64,000 nt of DNA, taken from Spiroplasma mirum ATCC 29335. Its GTDB lineage: Bacteria > Bacillota_I > Bacilli_A > Mycoplasmatales > Mycoplasmataceae. Positions within the stretch are counted from its first letter, which is position 1. Every line of letters begins with the position of its first letter. Under the pieces are notes generated by a model. That model saw only the letters and a program-made list of their open reading frames with translations, made no database searches and was not told the origin of the DNA. The stretch covers positions 496,001-560,000 of the forward strand of contig NZ_CP006720.1 in NCBI RefSeq assembly GCF_000565195.1, given 5' to 3'. Below are positions 21,050-33,082 of the stretch, piece after piece. Made by a program: the position numbers and the translations under genes.

Positions 21050-21851
21050 AGATACCTCCGACTACTGAATGCTGTTGGTGATTAGTAGTATTCTTTAACA
21101 CATTTTTAGTATAAATTTTATTAAGATCATTTCCATTTGTTGGTTCTGAAAAAACAATTTTACTAAAGTTTAAATTTGTTACTTCATCAACTAAGTGTTG
21201 AATTTCAGAAAGGATGTGGGTACAAATGACGACTGTTTTTCCAACTGCTGCAGTTTTTTTAAATCTTCATAAACTTCTAACCGTGCGTTTGTGTCTAAAT
21301 TAGCAGTTGGTTTATCAAGAATTAAAATTTGGGAGTCATTTAATTAATGCTTGTGTTAATAAAACTTTTTTCTGCATTTCGGATGAAAACTGCAGTGGTG
21401 ATTTTTTTTGAAATTTTTATAAATCTAACGCTGTTAATATTTTTGCAATTAATTTTTTTAGTCACAATTTTACTATTGCCATTTAAATATGACATTGAAG
21501 TTAAATAAGTACCCAGCGACCCTCCTTGGGAAACCGAGCTGATTCAGGGATATATCCAATTAATTTTTTCGCTTGTGGGTTAGTATTTAAAAAAACCATT
21601 AATAATAATTTTTCCCCAGGTTACTTGTATTATTTAAATACATATTACATACGAGAATTATTAGAAGCATTATAAATCATCGAAATAATTGCTCCAATAA
21701 TACTTTTAATTGTTGTGGTTTTCTCACTCCCATTGGGTCCGATAAAACCATAAATAGTACCACTTTTTACGGTAAATGAAATACCATCAACCGCGATAAA
21801 TTTTTTAAATTTTTTGGTCAGATGACTGACTTCGATAATATTTTGTCTCAT
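21039..21851 (-). pseudogene. decayed ABC-transporter ATPase with mutated Walker A
   Basis: AGGAGGTG precedes the minus-strand ATG at 21851. The start MRQNIIEVSHLTKKFKKF and VDGISFTVKSGTIYGFIGPN is that of an ABC-2 exporter ATPase, but the Walker A motif is GPNGSEKTTT, with Glu at residue 43 where Gly is needed for phosphate binding. The frame stops at codon 69. Later pieces (NPQAKKLIGYIPESARFP, VVICTHILSEIQHLVDE, the H-loop region) are in other frames. It is a clear pseudogene, in operon order with the permease relic downstream. Confidence 0.85.
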
Positions 21852-21897
21852 GCAATGAGCACCTCCTCGTGTTAATTTTATTAAACTGGCAATAAAA

Positions 21898-21936
21898 AAG
21901 TTGTTATTCCTTGTTATTCTTAAGGAATGACAACTT
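21898..21936 (-). terminator. minus-strand terminator after the SHOCT gene
   Basis: On the minus strand AAGTTGTCATTCCTT pairs with AAGGAATAACAACTT (one mismatch), followed by six T. It lies 8 bases beyond the stop at 21945. Confidence 0.85.
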
Positions 21937-21944
21937 ATAATAAG

Positions 21945-22797
21945 TTATTTCTTTTTTAGCTTTAAAATTTTTTGTTTAACTAAATTATATTCATTGAGGT
22001 TTATTAAATTTTGATCATATAATTCTTTATAATATATTATTTTTTTTATTTTCTGTTCGTGGGGTTGATCTTTGACTGTTTTTAATTTTAACTTAGTTTT
22101 CACTCCCCAATGGTTTTCAATCCCTAAGAAGGTAATTAAAATAATTAGTAACACCCCATTAAAAAACCCTAAGAAAATACTAATTCCTAAATTAGTATAT
22201 AATAATGGTTTATTATTTAAGTAATTAATGATGATAAACCTAGAATAATAAATAATATTATAATGGTGGAAAAAAATCATCAGAAAATGTTTCGAACTTT
22301 TTGACTAAAATGTAGGCCAGTAATAAGAGAAAGATAATCCGTATCCGTAATATTAAGTTCTGATAATTCTAAAATTTTAATTGTTAATTTCTTTAATTCT
22401 TCATTATCATTCGTCATGCTAACATAGGGGTTAATAAATTTTTCTTTTAAAATATTTTGTAAATTACTAATACTAATTTTTTTTATCCGTATTTAACTTA
22501 CGGAGAATATAATAATTAGAAGGGACTTATTTTTTAATTTCACTTTCTTTTTTAATAATTAGAGTTGTAAAGGAATATTTGGCATAGATTAATAAATCGC
22601 CAGCTTGGGTTAGCAACTCTGGAACTATCTTTCGACAAAAGTCACGCTGATAATTTTACCAAATTTGATATGAAGTTGTAGGTAGGGGTGTTGCCATCAC
22701 AATTTGGAAATTTTACAGCAAAATGTTCAAAGCGGTTAATCACTACTCCTGGGTTAATTTTCATTAAATTTTTTAATAACATTTCATGTTCTCCCAT
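21945..22797 (-). pseudogene. decayed membrane protein with C-terminal SHOCT-like motif
   Basis: From the minus-strand ATG 22797 the reading is MGEHEMLLKNLMKINPGVVI and NRFEHFAVKFPNCDG, then it breaks. The final frame (22280 to 21945) has two hydrophobic segments (LGISIFLGFFNGVLLIILIT) and ends KKIIYYKELYDQNLINLNEY plus NLVKQKILKLKKK. That ending, L(Y/K)-x-L-x-D-x-G-x-I(T/N)-x-x-E(F/Y)-x-x-x-K-x-x(I/L)L, is the SHOCT short C-terminal domain. Several shifts and stops lie between the parts. Confidence 0.6.
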
Positions 22798-23121
22798 TAA
22801 GTTTGGTCTTAAATAATAACATTATTAAAATTTAATCTATTATTTCTAACTATTATACTATGAAATTAAATGTTTCTTCTTTAAAGATAGTTAATTAGTT
22901 TCGGAAAATTTTGGAATATTATTTAATAATTATTGCTTTTTTTATTAAAATGATAAATGTCAATAAATTAAGATGAGAGAGAAATTTTAGGATAAATGTT
23001 ATTTTGGTCAGGAAACAAAACATTTTTTATAATGTTTTAATTTTTAATATTCTTAAATCATCATTTTTTTGATTATTTTTTATTGGGTTATCATTTTTAA
23101 AGAATAAGGAGAATATTAAAA
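22798..23121. other. intergenic region upstream of the 23122 gene
   Basis: A 324-base AT-rich gap between divergent genes. It holds AAGGAG at 23106-23111 for the 23122 gene and T-rich tracts. I see no convincing -35/-10 pair, RNA structure or frame. Confidence 0.4.
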
Positions 23122-24436
23122 ATGAAAAAATTACTTTTTACTTCAACAATTAATGATACTAAAATAACATTTAAAGAAGAGAATGCAACAACTCCGGAGT
23201 CCTTTGGACTATATGATATTTTAAATAAAATCAATGTAATTAATTATTTTAATAGTCATAATAAAAAACAATATTTAGATTTAACTAATTCTAAACACCA
23301 AGATTTATTTTTACGGTGGTATGCTATTTTAAACGCTTGATTTAAAAAAGAAATTGCCACCAAACAACAAATTAATCAGAATTTTAACAGTCAACAATTT
23401 AATGCAGTTATTTCTAAAGCGATTGCTAACGAAGTTAATAATTTACAAAAAGATCCCCTTTATAATTTAATGGTTGGAACAATGTTTGATGAAGCAACAA
23501 ATTTAATTAGAACCGTTATTCAAATGTTAAATTTTCCTGGTTTTGATATTTATGATTTATTACCAGCAATTGGTGGCTTTACTAGTTGAATTTTTAAACA
23601 AGGAGGTGATAATTTTGTTGTTAATGCAGATAATGTTAAACATGTAGAAAAAGTTTATAATGCTGATCCTAATCAATATGCTGGTTATAGCACTAATTTA
23701 GGTAGTCTTGATCCGACAAGCAAATATGGTGAACTAGTTTTACAAGAATTTGGTCTAAAATCCCAAAGTGGTAGCATCGATTATGAAAAAGGTTCATTAT
23801 TTAAGATGATTAACACTTGAGAGCATGGTGGGCGATGGTTCAAACCCTGATAATGAAGCAATGCACCAATTTATTTTAAATACGCTAACTTCCTACAAAG
23901 GTTATTTAGGAAAATTATTTAATAATATTGACCAGGCAATGGCGAATGATTGGTTTGATAATATTTTCTTAAATAAAAACTGAAATATCACAGCAGAAGG
24001 AACTGAAGTTGATGGAACAATCTTAGGAAGAGTATACAAAGATGGCCAACTAGTCGGCGTTCGTTATCAATTAGATTATTATGGATCAAAAGATAGTTTA
24101 ACTGATTTAGAACATCATCAACCGTTGGGTTATACTAATTCTGCTGCTCGTCCAGAAGCAGATTGAGATCCAAGTAACCCAAAAGCAAGAGTGGATGTCC
24201 CTAATATGGCTCCTAACAATAGTTGAGAAAAATCTGATTGAGAAGCCTATGATAGTGAAGGAACAGATTATTTAAAAAATAGTGGCCAAGTTAAATATAT
24301 TTATATAGTTGAATTTGATGATGAAGCAAGAATGTTAGGAACATTTGCTGGTCTTAATGATTGAACTACTCATGCTTTTAAAATAATGGATTTTGCTTGA
24401 TACTATAATAATAATAATAATAAACTTTATTATTAA
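23122..24436 (+). pseudogene. frameshifted protein of unknown function, about 437 residues
   Basis: ATG 23122 (AAGGAG upstream) opens MKKLLFTSTINDTKITFKEE and the frame runs about 237 codons to TWEHGG near 23830. One base must then be skipped for the rest, GDGSNPDNEAMHQFILNTLT through DYYGSKDSLTDLEHHQPLGY to AWYYNNNNNKLYY and TAA 24434-24436. Both halves have matching composition and TGA-Trp use, so this is one gene with one indel. There is no signal peptide or membrane helix. Trp/Asp-rich motifs (DWDPSNPKARVDVPNMAPNN) suggest a soluble domain, but I do not recognise it. A single indel may be recent decay or a base-call error. Confidence 0.6.
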
Positions 24437-24445
24437 TATAATTTT

Positions 24446-24487
24446 AAAATCAAAAGATAATTTAATAGTTATCTTTTGATTTTTTCT
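24446..24487 (+). terminator. Rho-independent terminator
   Basis: AAAATCAAAAGATAA pairs with TTATCTTTTGATTTT, with T6 after it, 10 bases downstream of the 23122 gene. Confidence 0.9.
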
Positions 24488-24576
24488 TTTTATAATTTAA
24501 CATATTTTTAATTAATTTCGTGAAAAAAAAATAAAAATTAATAACCATTAGTTAAATAACTATTGAGGTGATAGTT

Positions 24577-24678
24577 ATGAAACTAAAGGAAATTAAAAAA
24601 GAAATTGATAATTTAAGTAAAAATAATTTGATTATTTTAGCAGAATTAATTCAAAAGAAAGTTAAAAACTATGATTAA
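24577..24678 (+). CDS. short helical protein in the insertion sequence
   Basis: A 33-residue frame (MKLKEIKKEIDNLSKNNLII start) with GAGGTG 12 bases upstream. It is an amphipathic helix with no known motif. It lies between the left inverted end and the transposase and may be an accessory or regulatory peptide, or a remnant. Confidence 0.4.
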   Translation: MKLKEIKKEIDNLSKNNLIILAELIQKKVKNYD

Positions 24679-24722
24679 GTAACTCTAATTAATATATCAA
24701 ATAATGAATTTAAGAAAGTTAA

Positions 24723-25431
24723 ATGAAAAAAAGCATTTATTGCCCACAATGTAAAGGAAAATCAATTTACAAAAATGGTAAATATATACAAGAACAAAGA
24801 TATTTATGTCGTTATTGCCGAAAAACTTTTAATTTTAAAACAAGCACATTTTTATCATGAAGTCATTTGACATTAATACAATGAGCAACTTATATTCAAT
24901 CCTTTTTATTAAAATTAACTTGTAAAGAAACAATTGAATTAGTAAATCTTTCAATATTAAATTCATGAAAAAACAGAATTAAATTAACAAAATGAATATT
25001 TAAAAAACTTAATAAAATTAGTTTGGAAAATATAGTTTGATTAGATGAAACTTATATTAATGAAACATATAAAGGAAATTGAAAAGAAAAAAATAAGCAT
25101 AGAAGATTAATACAAAAACAAGAATATCAAAAGCATCATGATAAAAAACTTCGAGAAACTTCTAAATATAAGATTTATATTATCACTGGAGTAAATTATG
25201 ATAAAATTTGTTTTTTAACTCCGTCATATTTTGGAAAATTAAAACAAAATATTACCAATTATGTGTTAAATTCTTATTTAAAAAACATTGAATTATTAAT
25301 TAGTGATATGGAGTTAACATATGAAACATATAGATCAATTACATTCTCGTTTTAAACATTTTATTAAAAGATTTAGAGGTATAAGTGTTATATACTTAAT
25401 ATTATATTTTTGTTGATTTAAATTTATTTAG
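24723..25431 (+). pseudogene. zinc-ribbon DDE transposase (IS1/IS1595-like), 3' frameshift
   Basis: ATG 24723 starts MKKSIYCPQCKGKSIYKNGK, a zinc ribbon (CPQC and LCRYCRKTF), followed by a helical region and IVWLDETYINETYKGN, likely the first catalytic Asp. The frame runs 210 codons; a shift near 25320 is then needed to continue as HIDQLHSRFKHFIKRFRGIS and YFCWFKF, the conserved C-terminal part (with the last acidic region lost), to TAG 25429-25431. The zinc ribbon plus H-x-x-QLHSRFK-x-FI-x-RF tail is typical of transposases in this group. The family name is given with moderate confidence. Confidence 0.75.
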
Positions 25432-25565
25432 AAAAAATAGAAAAGCATCAATATTTAAACAAAAAAATAATTTATTAAACATGATTTAATTAATCATTTT
25501 CACGAAATTAATTAAAAATGTGTAATTTAAAAATTAGTTTTTTAAAATTATTTATTAAAATATAG

Positions 25566-25682
25566 TATAATTATACTTGAAATAAGTAATTACCATAGTG
25601 ATTACCGACTTACAGTATAGGACATAAACCTTTACGTTTATAAATAATCAATAGCAATATTAATTATTTATGATTTTTTTAT
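25566..25682 (+). promoter_or_regulatory. promoter and structured leader of the 25706 gene
   Basis: TATAAT at 25566-25571 is followed by a leader of about 130 bases with two hairpins: ATAAAC/GTTTAT and then ATAAATAAT/ATTATTTAT with a T-run directly after. The second looks like a terminator placed before the gene, so transcription may be attenuated. The loop contains CAATAGCAAT (25649-25658), also found at 26766 and 42855. Confidence 0.45.
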
Positions 25683-25705
25683 TTAATTAAATGGGGTGAA
25701 AAAAC

Positions 25706-26704
25706 ATGGCAGTTAGTGTTAAAGATAACGTTAAAACAGATTCAACAATTAAAAACCGTGTTAAATTATTAGATAAAAGAGTTAATTCTTTTACTGTTGA
25801 AAAATTATTAAGACATAGTAATAGTGGGAAAGTTAAACCAGCCAATAAAATGATTGAACAATATTATTTGCGCCGTGAGCAAGAAGCTTTAGAAGCTCGT
25901 AAAAAACGAGAAAAAGCGGCGAAGGGGGGTATTTATAATCTTAGTTTAGCAAAATATGATAATATTTTTGCTGAAACAAAACGAAAATTAGATGATCATC
26001 AAAAAGTGACAAGAGTTAACCCACGCTTAAATCCTGGGAAAAAAATTACTTATGATCGTTTTGCCAAGGAAAATTTAGAAAAATTAGCGTTGAAAAAATC
26101 ACCAAGTAAAAATATTAATAAGCAAGATGTTATTGATATTCATGATTTGAATGCTAAGATGGAACAACTAACGATTACTTATGATTCTCAAAAGGGAATT
26201 TATGTAATGCAAGAAGCACAATCAACTAAAAAACCAGAGGAAAGTTTGCCAGTTTCCGAAACTAGTGATAACCAACCAGTCAACAAGGTTGAACAAGAAC
26301 CACGACCAACAACCACAACTAAGGCACCACGCTATGCTTCCCGTCGCACATACAGTAGTACTGTTATTGTTGATCCGGCGAAACGACCAAGTTTTTTAGC
26401 CAAAATTCCGACACCCGATGATCGACCAGTGAAAGCTCAATCAGATGTAACAACCAAACCAGCCACCACTGGCAAAGAAAATAAAACTCCTAAGCCAGCA
26501 CCAACGCCAGAACGTTTTAGTAAAACAAAATTTTTACAAGAGTTAAATAATAATAACATTGATAATTCATTATTAGCAACTACTAATACCTTCAATTATA
26601 AATATTGTAGTTCGCGAAAATCAGTCCGGGATTTCTTTTATAACATCTTTGATAAAATTGGTTTTACCAAACTAGTTAATTATTCAAAAAAATGAAATAA
26701 ATAA
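25706..26704 (+). CDS. basic, proline-rich cytosolic protein, unknown
   Basis: A 332-residue protein from ATG 25706 with GGGGTG upstream; it ends KKWNK because the apparent TGA stop is Trp. Residues 50-80 are a strongly charged helix (EQEALEARKKREKAAKGG), about 175-275 are disordered and rich in Pro, Thr and Lys (PTTTTKAPRYASRRTYSS), and the C-terminus is folded (FLQELNNNNIDNSLLATT, SVRDFFYNIFDKIGFTKLV). No signal or membrane helix. The make-up suggests a scaffold or nucleic-acid-binding protein, but nothing specific can be said. Its leader carries a terminator-like hairpin. Confidence 0.75.
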
Positions 26705-26712
26705 ATTTTTGA

Positions 26713-26747
26713 TTAAGTTATTTTTAATTAAATAACTTAATTTTTTT
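26713..26747 (+). terminator. Rho-independent terminator
   Basis: TTAAGTTATTT and AAATAACTTAA pair around TTAATT, followed by T7. Confidence 0.85.
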
Positions 26748-26774
26748 ATATTCCTAATTAACAGTCAATAGCAA

Positions 26775-26804
26775 TTGTGAGAGTACCTTAATTTATGATA
26801 TAAT
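26775..26804 (+). promoter_or_regulatory. promoter of the 26876 gene
   Basis: TTGTGA (26775-26780) and TATAAT (26799-26804) are 18 bases apart; the -10 has an extended TGA just before it. CAATAGCAAT overlaps the -35. Confidence 0.6.
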
Positions 26805-26875
26805 ATATTCATATTACAAACCAGTATGTGATGACAAAAGATGGAAATATTGCGGCTAATGGGGGGATTATAGAT

Positions 26876-27613
26876 ATGAAAAAAGATATGATTACTTTAA
26901 CAGTTCAAGAATTTATTGATTTGGTACCAGATGATAATATTTGGAAAGTTCGCAATGATGCGGAATATCAATTTGATTATGAAAGTTGAAAAATAATTAT
27001 TTATTCATCTGGGAAATTAAAATTTATTTTACGTTATATTCAAGGTATCTTTCGTTGAATGGAAACTGTAGCAGATTTATCAGATTTAAGAATTAGTATT
27101 AGTGCGATTGTTGTTGATAAATTTAATTTTTCGATTTTTAAAAATGATTTACACATTTTTAATTGTAGTTTATCAACTAATTTTTATTTAATTTCCGAAG
27201 ATGAATGAGCTAAAAAAATTACGGAATTCCATTATTCAAACTTTGATATTGTTGATGGTGATTTAACTTATAATGCTTTAGAACTAGGACAATGAAAAGG
27301 GGAAGAAGGCTTTGGAAAATTTATTAACATGTTATTAATGTTAATTCGCGAAACTGATAAATTTAAGACTAGTTCCTTACCAATTCAGTGAATTGTTGAA
27401 TTTAAAGACCGCAAATTATCAATGTCCAGAATTAGAATGCAAATTGAATCATTACAAAATCGGAAAAAACCAGATAATAATTTCTTAACATCTAATAGCG
27501 AAGATGAAACTCCCAAAGAAGATCTTGAACAATCCAAACGTCCATCGTTAGGAACCATTAACCAAGAAGAAACAACTTCTTCGTGAAATAAGTATTATAA
27601 AACTGATAAATAA
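26876..27613 (+). CDS. soluble protein of unknown function, 245 residues
   Basis: The frame from ATG 26876 (MKKDMITLTVQEFIDLVPDD) runs to TAA 27611-27613. An in-frame ATG at 26831 would add 15 residues; I prefer 26876 because a purine-rich GGGGGGA lies 10 bases before it, but the other start is possible. No membrane helix. Residues 1-180 look like a mixed alpha/beta domain with several Trp coded by TGA, and 195-245 are a polar disordered tail (SNSEDETPKEDLEQSKRPS). I do not recognise the family. Monocistronic, with promoter and terminator both visible. Confidence 0.7.
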
Positions 27614-27618
27614 GAAAA

Positions 27619-27658
27619 AAATATTTAACATCTATGAAGATTGTTAAATATTTTTTAA
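27619..27658 (+). terminator. Rho-independent terminator
   Basis: AAAATATTTAACA pairs with TGTTAAATATTTTTT around TCTATGAAGAT, immediately after the 26876 gene. Confidence 0.85.
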
Positions 27659-27671
27659 TTAATTAAATTAT

Positions 27672-28974
27672 TTAAATATAATGATTGTTGGTTTCATCTT
27701 CTAATCCTTCACTATCAGAAAAATAAGTAATCTCAAGTGAAGTTCCTGATAAAGAATTTGTCCGATGTGATGATAAAGAATCATTTGACGCACATAATAA
27801 TTCTAAAGAACTAGTTTTTGATAAGTTGCTTCTTTGTTTTACTAATTTATCTAATTTCTTTTGGGGTGCTGCCCTTCTATCATTAATTCTGTGCTGGCCA
27901 ATAGCAGAAATGGCATTACAACTTCTTGCTTTTTCCTCATCAGAAGATTCGGAACATTCAATAATTGGATCAAAATCTAACTAATTTAAATAAGAACATG
28001 TTTACGGAGTTAATTGAGAATAATTTCTTTGAATATTAATATCTATTTTATCAGGTTCAAGACTAGTTGTGGGTTCTGAATCAACAGTTATCGCTATTTT
28101 AAGCCATCAGTATTATCATCTTAATTATTAATAGCACAATTTTCAATACTTTTAGGTTCTTCACTTACATTATAAAATAAACATTAATCGGGAACTTTAT
28201 AGTTGGTCAAATAATTTCATTTGCTACTGCTAGATAAGCTCCACTTGCAGCCGGAATAGATGAGAACAGTAATTCCATTAAATTATTTAAATCTTTTTCT
28301 GGTTTCATTCAAAATTTATAAGTTACTTTTCCTCAAGCTCATGACCCAAATCCAGATCCTCCTCAATTAGCAAGGCATTTAACTGGGGTAATTAATCATT
28401 TTGCTCAGGTATTATTTAATATTTTGCTTTCTTTAATTCGTCATCATTCTAATGAACAACTTATAACATCACAAGCACTGGCTGCTGTAAATCATACTGA
28501 ATAAGAACCGATTAATATTTCACAAATTGATTGGTCTGGTTCTTCATAACAATGATATGTTTGTCACATATCAAAGAAAATATTTGTTAATCATAATACA
28601 GTCATGAACGAATTAATTCATTGTTTACTGGCATCGGAAATTAATTCTTTAAAATTATTGGCATTGATTGCCCCCTGGAGATTTTCATCCCGAATTAAAT
28701 AATCATTCACAGCGGGGTTAATTAAATTACTTAATAATTCTGTCCCTCTTAATTTAAGACTATTCTCAGGAACTATTCGGTAGTAAAATTTTTTGGCGGT
28801 ACCAGTGGCAGAAATTAATAGGAGAGTTTTCACATATGCACAAAGCATCTTATAAGTTGGAAAACTAGCGAAGATATTTTTAGAGTGTTTTTTAATTTCT
28901 TTTCAATTAATTCAATGTAATGCTTGCGAACTTTAAATTAATGGAGTTTTTTCATCTATTTGTTGACTTGGCAT
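27672..28974 (-). pseudogene. decayed protein of about 430 residues, unknown
   Basis: Minus-strand GGAGG precedes ATG 28974, but codon 14 is TAA. The frame then stays open for about 250 codons (HWINWKEIKKHSKNIFASF, LLLISATGTAKKFYYRIVPE, TAASACDVISCSLEWWRIKE, LITPVKCLANWGGSGFGSWA), with many TGA-Trp and moderately hydrophobic parts. It stops near 28188, and the remainder is split. The last readable piece is a Ser-rich tail (SSLELLCASNDSLSSHRTNS) ending ETNNHYI at 27672. It may have been a membrane-associated protein. Family not recognised. Confidence 0.5.
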
Positions 28975-29139
28975 AATAATTAGCCTCCTTTGGTCTATTA
29001 TAATGGTTACCTGTCTGGTCACTTTTATTTTACTCTGATTGGAAAATAACCGGGGGCTTAGAACTTACTCTTTTTTAAACATTATTATTTAAAGTTATTT
29101 TTCTTAATATTTTGCGTTTTTTCGGTATAATTTATTTAT

Positions 29140-29336
29140 AAAAGTAAATAAAGGATAATAACCAATTAATTTTTAGAGAGATAGTGGTTGGTGCAAACTA
29201 TTAATAATTGTTATTATTTGACAAATTTATTTTCTACAATAAAATATTAACGAGAGCGCATAAACTAAAAGTTATGAATTAGGATGGCACCGCGAATTTA
29301 ATAATTCGTTCCTAACGCATCTTTTAGTTTTTTAAA
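29140..29336 (+). promoter_or_regulatory. T-box leader controlling hisS-aspS
   Basis: The T-box AGGATGGCACCGCG at 29281-29294 is diagnostic: it binds the acceptor end of uncharged tRNA. Stem I features lie upstream (AGAGAG at 29174 and the GGTTGGTGCAA distal-loop motif). The terminator stem is AAACTAAAAG (29262-29271) with CTTTTAGTTT (29321-29330) plus T-run; the antiterminator uses GCGAATT/AATTCGT with the T-box. Uncharged tRNA should allow read-through into hisS. I could not fix the specifier codon in the 3' strand of stem I; His is inferred from the gene downstream. Confidence 0.85.
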
Positions 29337-29358
29337 TGTAAAGGAAAGAAGGAAAAAA

Positions 29359-30615
29359 ATGTTAATTCAAAAACCACGGGGAACTGAAGACTTATATTAT
29401 GAATCAGCCGAAGAGTTGAGTGCTTTAGAATTAGTTTTACGAAGTATTGTGAGCCAGTATAATTATCATGAAATTAGAACACCTATTTTTGAGGGGAAAG
29501 ATTTATTTACCCGCACAGTGGGAGAAGAAACGGATATTGTTAGCAAGGAAATGTTTGAGTTATTAGATAAAAAAGAACGTGAATTTGTGTTACGACCAGA
29601 GGGAACAGTTCCCACAATTCGTAGTATTATTGAAAACAAATTATATGGTAAATATGAAATGCCCTTAAAATTTTTTTATATTGGTAGTATGTTTCGTTAT
29701 GAGCGTCCCCAACATGGGCGACTTCGCCAGTTTAATCAATTCGGGGTGGAAGTTGTCGGGGCGAAAACATACTTATTAGATGTTGAAACAATTTTATTGG
29801 CTTATAATATTTTAAAAGCAGTTGGGTTAAATAACTTAACTTTAAAATTAAATTGTCTAACAACCGGTGTTAACAAAGAAAAATACATTAATGACTTAAA
29901 AGAATTTTTAAGTGGTCAGGATTTATGTGCCGACTGTCAAACGCGAATTAAAAAGAATCCTTTACGCGTGCTAGATTGTAAAATTGATAATGCTAAATTT
30001 GATAAGGCACCAAAAATTTACGAGTATTTAACTGAGCAAGAAGCAAAATATTTTAACAATATTCAGAAAGTGTTAACTAAATTAGAAGTTAGTTTTGAAT
30101 TAGACCATAAATTAGTACGAGGGTTAGATTATTATACAGCGTTAGTATTTGAAATTAATTTTAGTGATGATCATGAAAAAGACTTAACCTTAATTGGCGG
30201 GGGGCGTTATGATAATTTAATTCATGAGTTAGATAATAGTTTAGATTATCCAGCCGTTGGTTTTGGGATGGGATTAGAAAGATTATTATTAGCATTGAAA
30301 AATAATAATCTTAAAATTAGTGAAGAAGATTATTTAGATGCTTACATTATTTGTTTGTCAGACCATGCCCGCTATTTTGCTAGTTCATTAATGTTAATGT
30401 TACGTACGAGTGGTTTTAAAGTAGATACTGATTATTTAGAGCGGGGAGTCAAAGCCCAATTTAAATCAATTGAACGGTTAAATGCACATAATGCTATTAT
30501 TATTGGTGATGAGGAATTGAAAAAAAATGTTGTTAAAATTAAAAATCAAAAAACTGGTAAAGAACAAGAAGTTAAGTTTGAAAAAATTATTAATGTCTTA
30601 GGAAAGGAAAAGTAA
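29359..30615 (+). CDS. hisS: histidyl-tRNA synthetase
   Basis: A 418-residue class II synthetase that charges tRNA-His in the cytosol. The start MLIQKPRGTEDLYY has the usual PRGT(E/R)D motif; motif 2 is FRYERPQHGRLRQFNQFGVE; the His-specific loops are LVRGLDYYTALVFE and GGGRYDNLI; motif 3 is VGFGMGLERLLLAL. The C-terminal anticodon-binding domain is about 325-418. Normal length. ATG 29359 lies behind AAAGAAGGA. It is preceded by a T-box and followed by aspS after one base, the common Firmicutes hisS-aspS operon. Confidence 0.97.
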   Translation: MLIQKPRGTEDLYYESAEELSALELVLRSIVSQYNYHEIRTPIFEGKDLFTRTVGEETDIVSKEMFELLDKKEREFVLRPEGTVPTIRSIIENKLYGKYEMPLKFFYIGSMFRYERPQHGRLRQFNQFGVEVVGAKTYLLDVETILLAYNILKAVGLNNLTLKLNCLTTGVNKEKYINDLKEFLSGQDLCADCQTRIKKNPLRVLDCKIDNAKFDKAPKIYEYLTEQEAKYFNNIQKVLTKLEVSFELDHKLVRGLDYYTALVFEINFSDDHEKDLTLIGGGRYDNLIHELDNSLDYPAVGFGMGLERLLLALKNNNLKISEEDYLDAYIICLSDHARYFASSLMLMLRTSGFKVDTDYLERGVKAQFKSIERLNAHNAIIIGDEELKKNVVKIKNQKTGKEQEVKFEKIINVLGKEK

Positions 30616-30616
30616 C

Positions 30617-32612
<1,996 letters not shown>

Positions 32613-32628
32613 TATCTTTTTTAGTTTG

Positions 32629-32880
32629 CTAATTGTCAATTGTTTTCTCTTTGCTGGGACTGGTCCGTTTTTTATTTAACCAAACCCCACTCATAATCCC
32701 AAAAGGCATAAAAATAATAAAGACTGTAAAAATTGATAAAATTAAAACAGCGGCTCCTTCACTCTTTGTTGAGTGGTTACTTTTAATTTTTATTTTAACA
32801 GTATCTGTTAACGGGATTCAGCACGCAAATCCAATAAAGCATATGAAAAAGTCTTCTATATATTCCTCTGTTTTTAATTA
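32629..32880 (-). pseudogene. possible remnant of a small membrane protein
   Basis: The minus strand reads EEYIEDFFICFIGFACWIPL, then AAVLILSIFTVFIIFMPFGI and a basic tail KKRTSPSKEKTIDN ending at 32629-32631: two hydrophobic helices and a charged end. No start codon with a binding site is in frame; an ATG after AGAGGA is in another frame, and a run of 14 A (32886-32899) lies just upstream. Likely a decayed gene, or one whose start is off by an indel. Confidence 0.4.
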
Positions 32881-33082
32881 TAACAAAAAAAAAAAAAACG
32901 AATTTTTTCCCGTAACTTATTTTAATATTTTTAGGTTATTTTTACAAAATTAATAATTATTGGTTAGTTAAAATTATAAAGAAAAAATAAGATTTTCTTG
33001 ATTTTTGCTTATAAATTATAAAAAAAAATGTAAAATATAAGTATAAAGTTCGCTAAATATTTGATGAGGAGGAACAATATAT

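Larger units (their letters stand above)
24505..25518 (+). mobile_element. 1.0-kb insertion sequence with perfect 22-bp inverted ends
   Basis: Bases 24505-24526 (TTTTTAATTAATTTCGTGAA and two more) are the exact complement of 25497-25518. Between them lie a 33-codon frame and a zinc-ribbon transposase. I could not define a target duplication. The transposase is frameshifted, so this copy probably cannot move by itself, but intact ends mean it could be mobilised in trans. Confidence 0.85.

Noticed and set aside
24505..24526. The 22-bp inverted end as a terminator
   Set aside because: Its partner is about 1 kb away at the other end of the transposase segment, and the real terminator with a hairpin and T-run lies just upstream at 24446.
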